Shown piece after piece: positions 41,941-49,711 of a DNA stretch of 64,000 nucleotides. Below the pieces are notes generated by a model that saw only the letters and a program-made list of their open reading frames with translations, was not told where the DNA came from and did no database searches. Both the position numbers and the translations under genes were made by a program. The DNA comes from Corallococcus sp. EGB (lineage in GTDB: Bacteria > Myxococcota > Myxococcia > Myxococcales > Myxococcaceae): positions 8,095,356-8,159,355 of the forward strand of contig NZ_CP079946.1 of the NCBI RefSeq assembly GCF_019968905.1, given 5' to 3'. Each line of letters starts with the position of its first letter. Position 1 is the stretch's first letter.

Positions 41941-42681
41941 ATGAGCACCACCGCGACCCGGAATCAAACGCTGCGCGGGCAAACCGTGGTCGTCATCGGA
42001 GGCAGCGCGGGCATCGGGCTCGAGACGGCCCGGCGTGCGCACGAGGAGGGAGCCGCCGTGGTCCTCACCGCGCGTAACCCGGAGCGTCTGCGCTCCGTCG
42101 GCCTCGAGCTCGGAGCCCGCACCGCGGCCTTCGACGCGACCGACTTCGAGCAGCTCGGGAGGTTCTTTGCCGAGCTGCCCAAGCCGATTGACCACGTGAT
42201 GGTCACCGGCCCCGGTCCCTACTACGCGCCGGTAGCGGAACTCGACTTCGACAAGGCACGCCACAGTGTCGAAGCGCATCTCTTCTTGCCGCTGCAGGTC
42301 GCCAGGCACGCGATGGGCAGGGTTCGCCCGGGAGGAACCCTGCTCTTCATGGGCGGCACGGGCGGCCGCCGTCCGGCCGCCGGCGCGCTCATCACGGCGC
42401 TCACGGCCGCCCTTCCCGCGTTGACGAAGAACCTCGCGCTCGAGCTCGCGCCCATCCGGGTGAACCTGCTCGCGGCAGGGTTCGTGGACACGCCGCTGTC
42501 GGCCACGCTCATGGGCGAGCAGTTGGACGCGCGTCGCGAGCAACTCCGCACGGCGCTGCCGATCCGGCGCGTCGTCGGTCCGGCCGACATCGCCGCACTG
42601 GCCGTCCATCTCATGACGAACACAGCGGTCACCGGCGCGACCCTCGACATCGACGGAGGCCAGCAGCTCGTCGAGGGATAA
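41941..42681 (+). CDS. SDR-family protein lacking the catalytic YxxxK
   Basis: 246 residues. The Rossmann motif GGSAGIG (about 20-26) and the end of the fold (LELAPIRVNLLAAGFVDTPLSA, in pieces, and TGATLDIDGGQQL) are typical of short-chain dehydrogenases. The stretch where Tyr-x-x-x-Lys should lie reads RRPAAGALITALTAALPALT, so the catalytic Tyr and Lys are absent. It may bind NAD(P) without classical dehydrogenase activity. GAGGAGG precedes the ATG by 5 bases. It converges on the alpha/beta hydrolase gene. Confidence 0.88.
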   Translation: MSTTATRNQTLRGQTVVVIGGSAGIGLETARRAHEEGAAVVLTARNPERLRSVGLELGARTAAFDATDFEQLGRFFAELPKPIDHVMVTGPGPYYAPVAELDFDKARHSVEAHLFLPLQVARHAMGRVRPGGTLLFMGGTGGRRPAAGALITALTAALPALTKNLALELAPIRVNLLAAGFVDTPLSATLMGEQLDARREQLRTALPIRRVVGPADIAALAVHLMTNTAVTGATLDIDGGQQLVEG

Positions 42682-42692
42682 GCCATCAGTTA

Positions 42693-43535
42693 TCAGCGGC
42701 AGCCAGCCGCTTTGACAATCAGCTGGGTGACGACATCGGGGTGGCTGAGCATCGCGACATGTGAGCTGCGGATCTCGAAGGTATGGGCGTGAGCACGCCG
42801 GGCCATGAAGCGTTCGGCGACGGGCGGAATGGCGTTGTCGTCATGGGCGACCAGGTACCAGGACGGAAGGGTCTTCCACGCCGGAGGGCCGGAGGGTTCG
42901 TCGAACACGGAGACGGCGGCCGGACGCTGACTGGCGGCCGCCACCGCCGCGTCCGTGTCAGGGATATCCGCCGCGAAGAGTTCCTGGAAGAAGGCGGGGT
43001 CGACATATGCATCGGCGTCCGACGTTCCGCTCCCAGGGAGCGGGCGCAAGATGAGGTGCTCGCTGAGCTCGGAATGACCGCCGCCAAGGGCGTTGGCCTC
43101 CGTGATGGTCTCACCGTCATCGAGTGCATAGGCGGCGATGTACACGAGCGATTTCACATTCGGGTTCCCAGTGGCCGCAGTCGTGATGGTGGCTCCGCCG
43201 TAGGAGTGGCCGACCAGCACGATGGGCCCGGTGAGGGTCCCCAGGAAGTACCGCAGGTACTCCGCGTCGCCCAAGATGCTGCGCAAGGGATTGGCGAACG
43301 CGTAGACCGTATAGCCCTGCCTCTGCAACCGCGGGGTCACCGCAGCCCAACTGGAGGTATCTGCGAAAGCGCCGTGGACAAGGACGATGGTGGGCTTGCG
43401 GCGACAGCGTGCCTCCCCGACGTCTTCGGAGGCAACGGCCCGGGAGGGAATGGCGCCGGCCGCCAACAGCGTCCAGGCGGCACAGAGCAGGCCCAGCCGT
43501 CGTACGTTCTGTGAGGTGAAGCGCTGAGCGTTCAT
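42693..43535 (-). CDS. Secreted alpha/beta hydrolase
   Basis: 280 residues from the ATG at 43535, where GGAGAGG precedes the start. Signal peptide about residues 1-37 (ends near AVASED). The hydrolase fold has VLVHGAFADTSSW for the oxyanion hole, the nucleophile elbow GHSYGGA and the catalytic His in SSHVAMLSHPD. It resembles salicylate-esterase/EstC-like hydrolases. It is exported. The natural ester is unknown. The 160 bases upstream show no gene. Confidence 0.92.
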   Translation of the reverse strand: MNAQRFTSQNVRRLGLLCAAWTLLAAGAIPSRAVASEDVGEARCRRKPTIVLVHGAFADTSSWAAVTPRLQRQGYTVYAFANPLRSILGDAEYLRYFLGTLTGPIVLVGHSYGGATITTAATGNPNVKSLVYIAAYALDDGETITEANALGGGHSELSEHLILRPLPGSGTSDADAYVDPAFFQELFAADIPDTDAAVAAASQRPAAVSVFDEPSGPPAWKTLPSWYLVAHDDNAIPPVAERFMARRAHAHTFEIRSSHVAMLSHPDVVTQLIVKAAGCR

Positions 43536-43699
43536 CGACCTCTCCAGGCGTGGCACGAGATGGAGCGGAAGGTGGACGGCCGACATGAGCGCGACAACCC
43601 GGACCGGGGTCCGGGCCCGATGAACGATTCGAGTGGAAACCACACCCCGCCCCAACCTTCATGAAGGATGCGGCGCGCGCGACACACTCCGCTTCCAGA

Positions 43700-44275
43700 C
43701 TAACGCCTGGGGAACTTGACGACGACGGCGGTGACCTTGACGAGGTCGTAGGACTCCTGCCGGTTGAGCAGGTTCGTCTCCTGCGCCACCAGTTGCGCGC
43801 GGAATTCCACCTGCCGCGCCTCGTGGTCGAAGAGCGCGTAGACGACGTAGTACCGCGCCTTGCGAATCATCGTCTCCTGATCAACCGAGAGCTGGACGTC
43901 GTCCGGGTTCAGGCTGCTGTCGACGACGCACTTGAAGCCGGCCAGCTTGTGCAGGTTCTGCGAGCCGCCGTCGGTGCGGGCCTCATGCCGGATGACGATG
44001 CGGTCATCCTGGAACTTGTACCAGAGGCTGCAACCGCTCAGGTTCGCGGTGAAGAAGTACGTGAGGTCGTGGTTCGTGAGATCGATCTCGCCCTCCGTGA
44101 CGTCACCCGACTTCCAAGGCAGGTAGAAGGCATCGGGGGATTTGCTCTCCTTGAGCGTGGCCAGCTCGTGGTCGCTCAGGGTGTCGAACGCCACCGAGTA
44201 GGCCCCCATGCCGGAGCCGGGAGCTGGACCGAGGATGAGCGGCTTCTGCTTCTGCCTGCCGGATGCGTTTCCCAT
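43700..44275 (-). CDS. Unknown protein with CNF1-like LSGC...His motif
   Basis: 191 residues, no signal peptide or membrane helix. The centre reads FFTANLSGCSLWYKF then RIVIRHEARTDGG: an LSGC motif with Cys82 and a His at 97. The catalytic pair of the CNF1 Rho-deamidase toxin (Cys866, His881) has the same 15-residue spacing and sits in the same SGC context, and BLF1 shares LSGC. This suggests a deamidase-like fold but is based on motif and spacing only. The N-terminal 25 residues are Gly/Lys-rich and may be a leader. It lies beside a decayed sterol desaturase. No immunity or delivery gene is obvious. Confidence 0.7.
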   Translation of the reverse strand: MGNASGRQKQKPLILGPAPGSGMGAYSVAFDTLSDHELATLKESKSPDAFYLPWKSGDVTEGEIDLTNHDLTYFFTANLSGCSLWYKFQDDRIVIRHEARTDGGSQNLHKLAGFKCVVDSSLNPDDVQLSVDQETMIRKARYYVVYALFDHEARQVEFRAQLVAQETNLLNRQESYDLVKVTAVVVKFPRR

Positions 44276-44289
44276 GTGACTCCTTGAGC

Positions 44290-44945
44290 GTCACGCATTC
44301 ATAGCAGCAGGTCCGGCGACACGGCGAACAGCCGGGGCCCGGCTCGCAGGCATCACAGCCAGGGAAGGGATTGGAATGGGACCTCCCGGCGGCCCCACGC
44401 GTCGCGCGCAGCCACACCCGTGAGACCATCAGCCACACCGCCGTGAGCGCGCTCCACGCCTGGAAGTTGATGACCGTCGGATCCCAGGTGTTCGCCGGGG
44501 TCGTCAGGCCATACGAGCACGGCGCTGTCTCCTCCGCGTAGGTGCCGAACATCCGGGCCCAGATGATGAGGAAACCCGCATAGTGCTTGTCGGTGTACGC
44601 GTCGTTCCGCGCGTGGTGCACGCGGTGGTGCGATGGCGTGTTCAGCCACGACTCCCCCCACCCCGGAAGCTTGGGGATGACCCGCGTATGGGGATGAGCT
44701 GGAGCACCAGGTGGAAGGCGACCATCGCCAGCACCGCCTGCGGCGGGAAGCCCACCAGCGCCGGTGGCCAATAGATGAGGAACGAGAAGAGGCGCTGCGT
44801 CACGCTCGCGCGCAAGGCCACCGCGTAATTGAACTCCTCGGTGGAATGGTGCGGCGACTGGGCCGCCCAGCCAATGTTGGTGCGGTGCCCGAAGCGGTGG
44901 AACCAGTCGAAAAGGAAGTCGACTGGGAGGTTGCTCAGCCTGCCC
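44290..44945 (-). pseudogene. Frameshifted, truncated sterol desaturase/fatty acid hydroxylase gene
   Basis: The C-terminal part reads HTRVIPKLPGWGESWLNTPSHH, then HHARN, HYAGFLIIWARMFGTY, matching the histidine motifs of the family. The preceding part lies in another frame (DFLFDWFHRFGHRTNIGW, then QSPHHSTEEFNYAVALRAS). The frame changes near 44690. The N-terminal 80-100 residues expected before DFLFDW are absent; the serine hydrolase gene begins just beyond. The gene is therefore truncated and broken. Confidence 0.85.
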
Positions 44946-45009
44946 CCGGACCGGCAATCGAAAGGAGGGGCAGGCGTACACCTTGCGTCCCCCCTTCTTC
45001 GGTGAACCC

Positions 45010-46581
45010 ATGCGTCGCTTCCTGTCCCGCCTCGTGCTCACGGCCATCCTGTTCAGCCCGGGAGGTGCAGCCCTCGCGGCGGAGGGGACAAAGAAGCCCG
45101 CCACGCAATGGTTGGCCAGCCCTGACCAGGCGGCCCGCGCGGCGCGAGTGGAGGCGGGGCTGGCCCCGGTCGTCATCGAAGGCGAGAAACCCCAGAGCCT
45201 GACGCTCCCGCAGTGGATGGCGCTGTACCGGATCCCCGGGCTGAGCATCGCCGTCTTCGACAAGCATTCCATCGTCTGGGCCAGGACCTATGGCGTGAGG
45301 GAGGCGGGTGGCTCGGAGCCCGTCACCCTGGAGACGCTGTTCCAGGCCGGCTCCATCAGCAAGCCGGTGACGGCCCTGGCGGCGCTGCACTTCGCCGAGG
45401 CCGGCAGATGGTCGCTCGATGAGAACATCAATGACAGGCTGCGCTCGTGGAATGTCCCCGAGAACGACTTCACGAAGGAGCAGAAGGTCACCCTGCGCCG
45501 GCTGCTCAGCCACAGCGCGGGGACGACCGTGCATGGCTTCCCCGGGTACGCCGTCGACGCGCCCATGCCCACGCTGGTGCAGGTGCTGGAGGGCGTGGCG
45601 CCCGCGAACACCGCGCCGGTGCGCGTCGACCTCGTCCCCGGTACGAAGACGCGCTACAGCGGCGGTGGCACGTCCATCGTCCAGCTGATGATGGTGGATC
45701 AGCTCCAGAAGCCGTTCCCCCAGGTCATGCGGGAAACAGTGCTGAAGCCGCTTGGCATGAGCAGCAGTTCCTACGAGCAGCCGCTGCCTCCAGCCCTCGC
45801 CGCCAGGACGGCGACCGGGACGTACCCCAGCGGGAAGAGCGTCGCGGGCCGCTGGCACGTGTACCCGGAGATGGCCGCGGCCGGACTTTGGACCACGCCA
45901 TCCGACCTCGCGCGAGTCGCCCTCGAGGTGTCCAACGCGAAAGCGGGGAAGTCCAAGCGCGTGCTGTCGCAAGCGATGACGCAGCAGATGCTGACACGGC
46001 AGTCGGAGTGGTTCGGGCTGGGCTTCCAGGTGGAGCCCGGCACCGACCGCTTCTGGCACGGAGGGTCGGACGAAGGGTTCCAGGCCGCGTTCATGGCCTT
46101 CAGTGACACGGGCAGCGGCGTGGTCGTCATGGCCAACTCCGACAACGGCTTCCTGCTCTTCGACCGACTCATCGCCAGCGTGGCGGCCGAGTATGGCTGG
46201 ACCGCGTTCAAGCCCGAGCCCATGTCACCGTCCGCCCAGGCGGATGTGCTCATGAGGCTCAAGGGCGTCGACACCGCGCTCGCCTGGTACACCGCGAAGC
46301 ATCGCGAGGGCATGAAGGGACTGGAGCCGGGGCACCTGAACCAGCTCGGCTACCGGTTGCTGGGAGACGGCAAGGGCGCGGAAGCGGTGCGGGTGTTCGA
46401 AGCGAACGTGAAGCTCTTCCCCACGGATGCGAATGCCTACGACAGCCTGGGCGAGGCACAGCTCCAACTGGGACAGAAGGAGGAGGCCATCGCGAACTAC
46501 AGGAAGTCACTCGCACTGGACGCGGGGAATGCCAATGCGGTGAAGGTCCTCGAGAAGCTTGGCGTGACCACCGGGAAGTGA
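45010..46581 (+). CDS. Serine beta-lactamase-like hydrolase with C-terminal TPR
   Basis: 523 residues with a signal peptide (cleavage near ALAA, residue 24). The beta-lactamase/transpeptidase fold has SxxK as SISK (Ser115, Lys118), a YSG motif and HGGSDEG in the KTG region. From about residue 440, two tetratricopeptide repeats follow (LNQLGYRLLGDGKGAEAVRVFEANVKLFP in pieces, then AYDSLGEAQLQLGQKEEAIANYRKSLALD). TPR fusion suggests complex formation in the periplasm. ATG at 45010 gives a normal signal peptide; TTG at 44983 has a strong AAAGGAGGGG 12 bases upstream. Enzyme substrate unknown. Confidence 0.9.
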   Translation: MRRFLSRLVLTAILFSPGGAALAAEGTKKPATQWLASPDQAARAARVEAGLAPVVIEGEKPQSLTLPQWMALYRIPGLSIAVFDKHSIVWARTYGVREAGGSEPVTLETLFQAGSISKPVTALAALHFAEAGRWSLDENINDRLRSWNVPENDFTKEQKVTLRRLLSHSAGTTVHGFPGYAVDAPMPTLVQVLEGVAPANTAPVRVDLVPGTKTRYSGGGTSIVQLMMVDQLQKPFPQVMRETVLKPLGMSSSSYEQPLPPALAARTATGTYPSGKSVAGRWHVYPEMAAAGLWTTPSDLARVALEVSNAKAGKSKRVLSQAMTQQMLTRQSEWFGLGFQVEPGTDRFWHGGSDEGFQAAFMAFSDTGSGVVVMANSDNGFLLFDRLIASVAAEYGWTAFKPEPMSPSAQADVLMRLKGVDTALAWYTAKHREGMKGLEPGHLNQLGYRLLGDGKGAEAVRVFEANVKLFPTDANAYDSLGEAQLQLGQKEEAIANYRKSLALDAGNANAVKVLEKLGVTTGK

Positions 46582-46620
46582 GCGCCGTGCGCCTCGCCTG
46601 CAGGCGCTACAGTCTCGCGC

Positions 46621-47781
46621 ATGCTCACGGGTCTCTCCGCCCTCGAAACGACCGACTGGTCCCGCCTGCTCCACGCCTATGGCCGTGCCACGGACGCGCC
46701 CGGCCACCTGCGCGCGCTGGTGGAAGGCGATGAAGCGGCCCGGAACGCGGCGCTGACCTACCTGAACTCCGCCATCCTCCATCAGGGCACGCCCTGGACC
46801 GCGACGGGCCCGGTGACGTGTGTCCTCGCGGGGCTGCTCGCGGATCCCCGGATTGACTCCGGAGGGCCCTGGCTCCGGGTGCGCGTGCTCGCGTTCCTCG
46901 CGGGCGTCGTCGAGGCCGTCGGAGTCCCGTGGGCCTCCAGGCAGGAACTGGAACGCCAGGCCCGCTACGACCTGGCGCCGCTCCTCGACGCTGACGACGA
47001 CGACGCCCTCTACGAGGACGCGGAGGCCGCCGACGCCCTCTACGCCGCGGCGCTCCTCGGGTGTGCCGGAGCCGTGCCGCTCCTGGTCCAACCGGTGCTC
47101 GCAAGCCTCAACCACCCGGATTCCAGTGTCCGCGCCCAGGCCGCGACGACCGCGGCCCAGCTCGCCCGGTTGCCGGAGGTGTTCGGGGACGCACAGCGGC
47201 AGGCGCTCGCGCTGCGCCTGAGCGCCCTGGCCCGGGCCACCCCCAACACCGATGAGCGCTCCACGCTGGTGCTCATGCTGGGCGAACTGGGAGTAGCCCC
47301 CTCGGAGTTCCTTGAGGATGCCTCCCCAGCGGTGCGCGTCTGCGCCGCGATGGCGAAGGGGCTGGAGACGAACGAGGCAGCGACCCGGGAGCTGCTCCAA
47401 GCGCTGGAGCACCACGCTGCCCAGATGGACGACTGGTTCAAGGTGCGCCCGCCCCCGTTCAAGATGCGCCCCCGCTTCTACATGCTGGAGCGACTGCTCG
47501 AGCGAGTGAAGGACTTCGACCGGCTCCTCCCCGTGGCTGTCACCCTGGCGCGCGTCACGGTCAAGCAGTGCGTTGACATGGAGTGGGGCCCTCTGCTGGC
47601 CGCAGCCTTCCCGGCGGGAGATGGACAGGTGCGGACGGACGCGCAGCGGCGCTTCCTCTCCGAGCTGGTCGCGAACGCGGACCTCTGGGATCCGACGTTC
47701 GGCAATCCCGGGATGTGGTTCCGGAAGGCCGGGCTGCCGTACCAGAGGGCTGCCTGCGCGGAGCGGCTCGCGGGCCCCTGA
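46621..47781 (+). CDS. HEAT-repeat protein
   Basis: 386 residues, no signal peptide. Repeated amphipathic helix pairs (for example DSSVRAQAATTAAQLARLPEV and EDASPAVRVCAAMAKGLET) fit HEAT repeats. It ends in a Trp/Pro-rich segment. Such proteins are scaffolds; some HEAT-like proteins act as immunity proteins in polymorphic-toxin loci, but no toxin is coupled here. It starts 39 bases after the upstream hydrolase gene. Binding partner unknown. Confidence 0.82.
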   Translation: MLTGLSALETTDWSRLLHAYGRATDAPGHLRALVEGDEAARNAALTYLNSAILHQGTPWTATGPVTCVLAGLLADPRIDSGGPWLRVRVLAFLAGVVEAVGVPWASRQELERQARYDLAPLLDADDDDALYEDAEAADALYAAALLGCAGAVPLLVQPVLASLNHPDSSVRAQAATTAAQLARLPEVFGDAQRQALALRLSALARATPNTDERSTLVLMLGELGVAPSEFLEDASPAVRVCAAMAKGLETNEAATRELLQALEHHAAQMDDWFKVRPPPFKMRPRFYMLERLLERVKDFDRLLPVAVTLARVTVKQCVDMEWGPLLAAAFPAGDGQVRTDAQRRFLSELVANADLWDPTFGNPGMWFRKAGLPYQRAACAERLAGP

Positions 47782-47822
47782 GCGGCAGCGCAGACAGGGA
47801 CGAAGCAGGAGCCCGGAAAATC

Positions 47823-47858
47823 AAAACGGGCTGGAGACCCGAAGATCTTCAGCAGCCC
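47823..47858 (-). terminator. tRNA-type terminator hairpin
   Basis: On the minus strand the stem GGGCTG/CAGCCC with an inner AGATC-TTCG-GGTCT hairpin is followed by CGTTTTGATTTT. The surrounding 38 bases (47816-47853) are 33/38 identical to 59224-59261, the terminator beside a tRNA-Pro fragment. It directly abuts the NUDIX fragment. Confidence 0.6.
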
Positions 47859-47956
47859 TGGTACGGCTCCACCCCGCGCTGGATGAGCAGCACCTTGAGG
47901 TCCTCCTCGTCCAACCCGAAGACGACGCAGTCCACCGTCACCGCCGGGCGCGGGGA
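47849..47956 (-). pseudogene. N-terminal fragment of a NUDIX (NrtR-like) gene
   Basis: About 35 codons read [20 protein letters not shown] then [12 protein letters not shown] and stop. This is the standard start of NUDIX-domain NrtR/ADP-ribose pyrophosphatase proteins. The NUDIX box and everything after it are missing; the frame ends at the terminator-like repeat. A piece from the C-terminus of such a gene occurs at 56510-56668. Confidence 0.8.
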
Positions 47957-48425
47957 CTCACCCGCGCCGTCCTGGGCACGGCCTGCGGCACCGCTGCCGA
48001 CTGCGGCAGTGGCTTCTGCGTGGACGGCGTGTGCTGCGACTCCGCCTGCGGCGGCGGACGGGACTGCGGCCCCCGGGCGGCCAACGCCACCTGCGACGAC
48101 GGAGAGGCGTGCACGCAGAACGACCGCTGCGAGGGCGCGAGCCGCATCGGAGCCCCCAAGAGCGCGCCCGAGCCCGGCCCGTGTCAGGTCATCCCCCCGG
48201 TGTGTGATCCCGAAACCGGGGACTTCCCCCACCACGCAGGCGCCGGACGGAACCGTCGGCGACACGGGTGAGTGCCGCGCGGGAGCCTGTGTGCCAAAGA
48301 ACGACCCGCCGGAGGAATCTGGCTGCGGCTGCACCACCAGCCCTGGCGCGGCGGGCACGTCGTTCCTGCTCCTGCTGACGCTGACGGGAGTCCTCCGGCG
48401 CCGGACGAGAAAGAAAGCACAATGA
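47957..48425 (+). pseudogene. Remnant of a Cys-rich MYXO-CTERM protein
   Basis: The first part reads [20 protein letters not shown], the typical disulfide repeat of secreted myxobacterial proteins, then [15 protein letters not shown]. The last 40 codons, in another frame, form a MYXO-CTERM sorting signal: [12 protein letters not shown], a Leu-rich helix and RRRTRKK. A frameshift near 48230-48270 and internal losses separate the parts. The gene is decayed. About 130 bases to the next gene hold its promoter region. Confidence 0.8.
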
Positions 48426-48557
48426 TTTCAGGAACTTGGCGCTTCAACACGCCTGACCCGCGCGTGTAGGCTGGGAAAACCAATCTCAAGCAACTCGCGC
48501 ACTCCGCGTCCGATAATCATTTCAAGCTCCGCCCATTCCAAACCTACGAGGCCCACC

Positions 48558-49586
48558 ATGGGTTTCCCCGACATCAAGCGCACCTTCAACGCCGTCCGCA
48601 CCAACGTCCAGCAGACCTTCGAGGCCAACAAGCAGCTCGTGAAGGGCGGGATCGCGGTGGCCACCCAGGCCTCGAAGGCGATCAACTTCAGCAAGGACGC
48701 CTTCCAGCAGATCAAGAACATCCAGACCGGCGCCCAGGGCATCCTCGGGAAGACGAACCTGGACTTCGTGCGCAACCCCACCTTCACCCAGGGCTTCAAG
48801 GGGCTGACCAAGTTCGGCGCGCAGATGGGCGCCGCCATGCGCTACGCGGGCATCCCCGGCGCGGTGGCCGCGGGCGCCACGGCCTTCAAGGACGTCCGCC
48901 AGGCCATCCGCTCCGGCAGCAAGGACGACATCATCACCGCGACGCGCTCCTCCCTGGACGCGGCCAAGTCCACCATCTCCGCCGCGACGGGCGGCATCGT
49001 CGGCAGCAAGGTGATGGGCGGCGTGCTGGGCGGCAGCATCTTCAAGGGCAAGCTGGACGCCGGCAAGGCGGCCTTCGACACCTTCAAGAAGGCGCTCCCC
49101 AACGCCAGCGACGACGTGCTCAAGGCCGTCAAGGGCGCCGCCACCAAGGGCATCATGGAGGGCGCGTCCCTGAAGAACGTGGGCCGCGCCGTCACCACCG
49201 CCGCGGGCGACGCCGCGAAGGCGGGCGGCACGCTGGCCAAGGGCATCCTGGGCAGCGGGACGCGCTCCGCCGCCAAGGCCGCGCTGTCCACGGTGGGCCG
49301 CGAGGCGGGTGAGGCCGCCCTCAAGCAGGGCGCGAAGGCCGCCGCGGGCACCGCCGCCAAGGCGCTGGGCCGCTTCGCTCCGGGCGTCAACGTGGCCATC
49401 GCCGCGGTGGACGTGGCCAACGCGGGCGCGACGCTGATGGACAAGAACGCGGGCGTCGGCAAGAAGGTGACGTCGGTCATCACCGCGGTGGGCTCCATCG
49501 CCGCGGCCACCAACATCCCGGTGGTCAGCCAGGTGGGCGCCGCGGTCTCCACGGTGTCCAGCATCGTGGGCGCCTTCTTCAAGTAG
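48558..49586 (+). CDS. Gly/Ala/Lys-rich amphipathic protein of unknown function
   Basis: 342 residues, no signal peptide. Nearly the whole sequence is Ala/Gly/Lys-rich with long amphipathic and hydrophobic helices, many with small-residue zippers (GGIVGSKVMGGVLGGSIF, then AGIPGAVAAGATAF, and a hydrophobic end VGAAVSTVSSIVGAFF). The composition resembles pore-forming or tape-measure-like proteins, but no family is recognised. The trigger-factor-like gene starts about 125 bases downstream on the same strand and may provide its chaperone; this is inference. Codon use is very GC-rich, as in neighbours. Confidence 0.75.
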   Translation: MGFPDIKRTFNAVRTNVQQTFEANKQLVKGGIAVATQASKAINFSKDAFQQIKNIQTGAQGILGKTNLDFVRNPTFTQGFKGLTKFGAQMGAAMRYAGIPGAVAAGATAFKDVRQAIRSGSKDDIITATRSSLDAAKSTISAATGGIVGSKVMGGVLGGSIFKGKLDAGKAAFDTFKKALPNASDDVLKAVKGAATKGIMEGASLKNVGRAVTTAAGDAAKAGGTLAKGILGSGTRSAAKAALSTVGREAGEAALKQGAKAAAGTAAKALGRFAPGVNVAIAAVDVANAGATLMDKNAGVGKKVTSVITAVGSIAAATNIPVVSQVGAAVSTVSSIVGAFFK

Positions 49587-49711
49587 GCATTCAAAACCCT
49601 CCCGGTTTGTCAGAGCGGCTCGGCTGGACTAGATCTCAGTCCATGCCGAGCCGTCGCTTTGTTCCTCATTGGCGCGGACGCGGACTCGTCGTCTATCTCC
49701 CGGGAGCATTC

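Noticed and set aside
48434-48452. Possible sigma-54 promoter (TGGCGC...) before the amphipathic protein gene
   Set aside because: The GC element is not at the required distance from GG, so the -24/-12 pattern fails.
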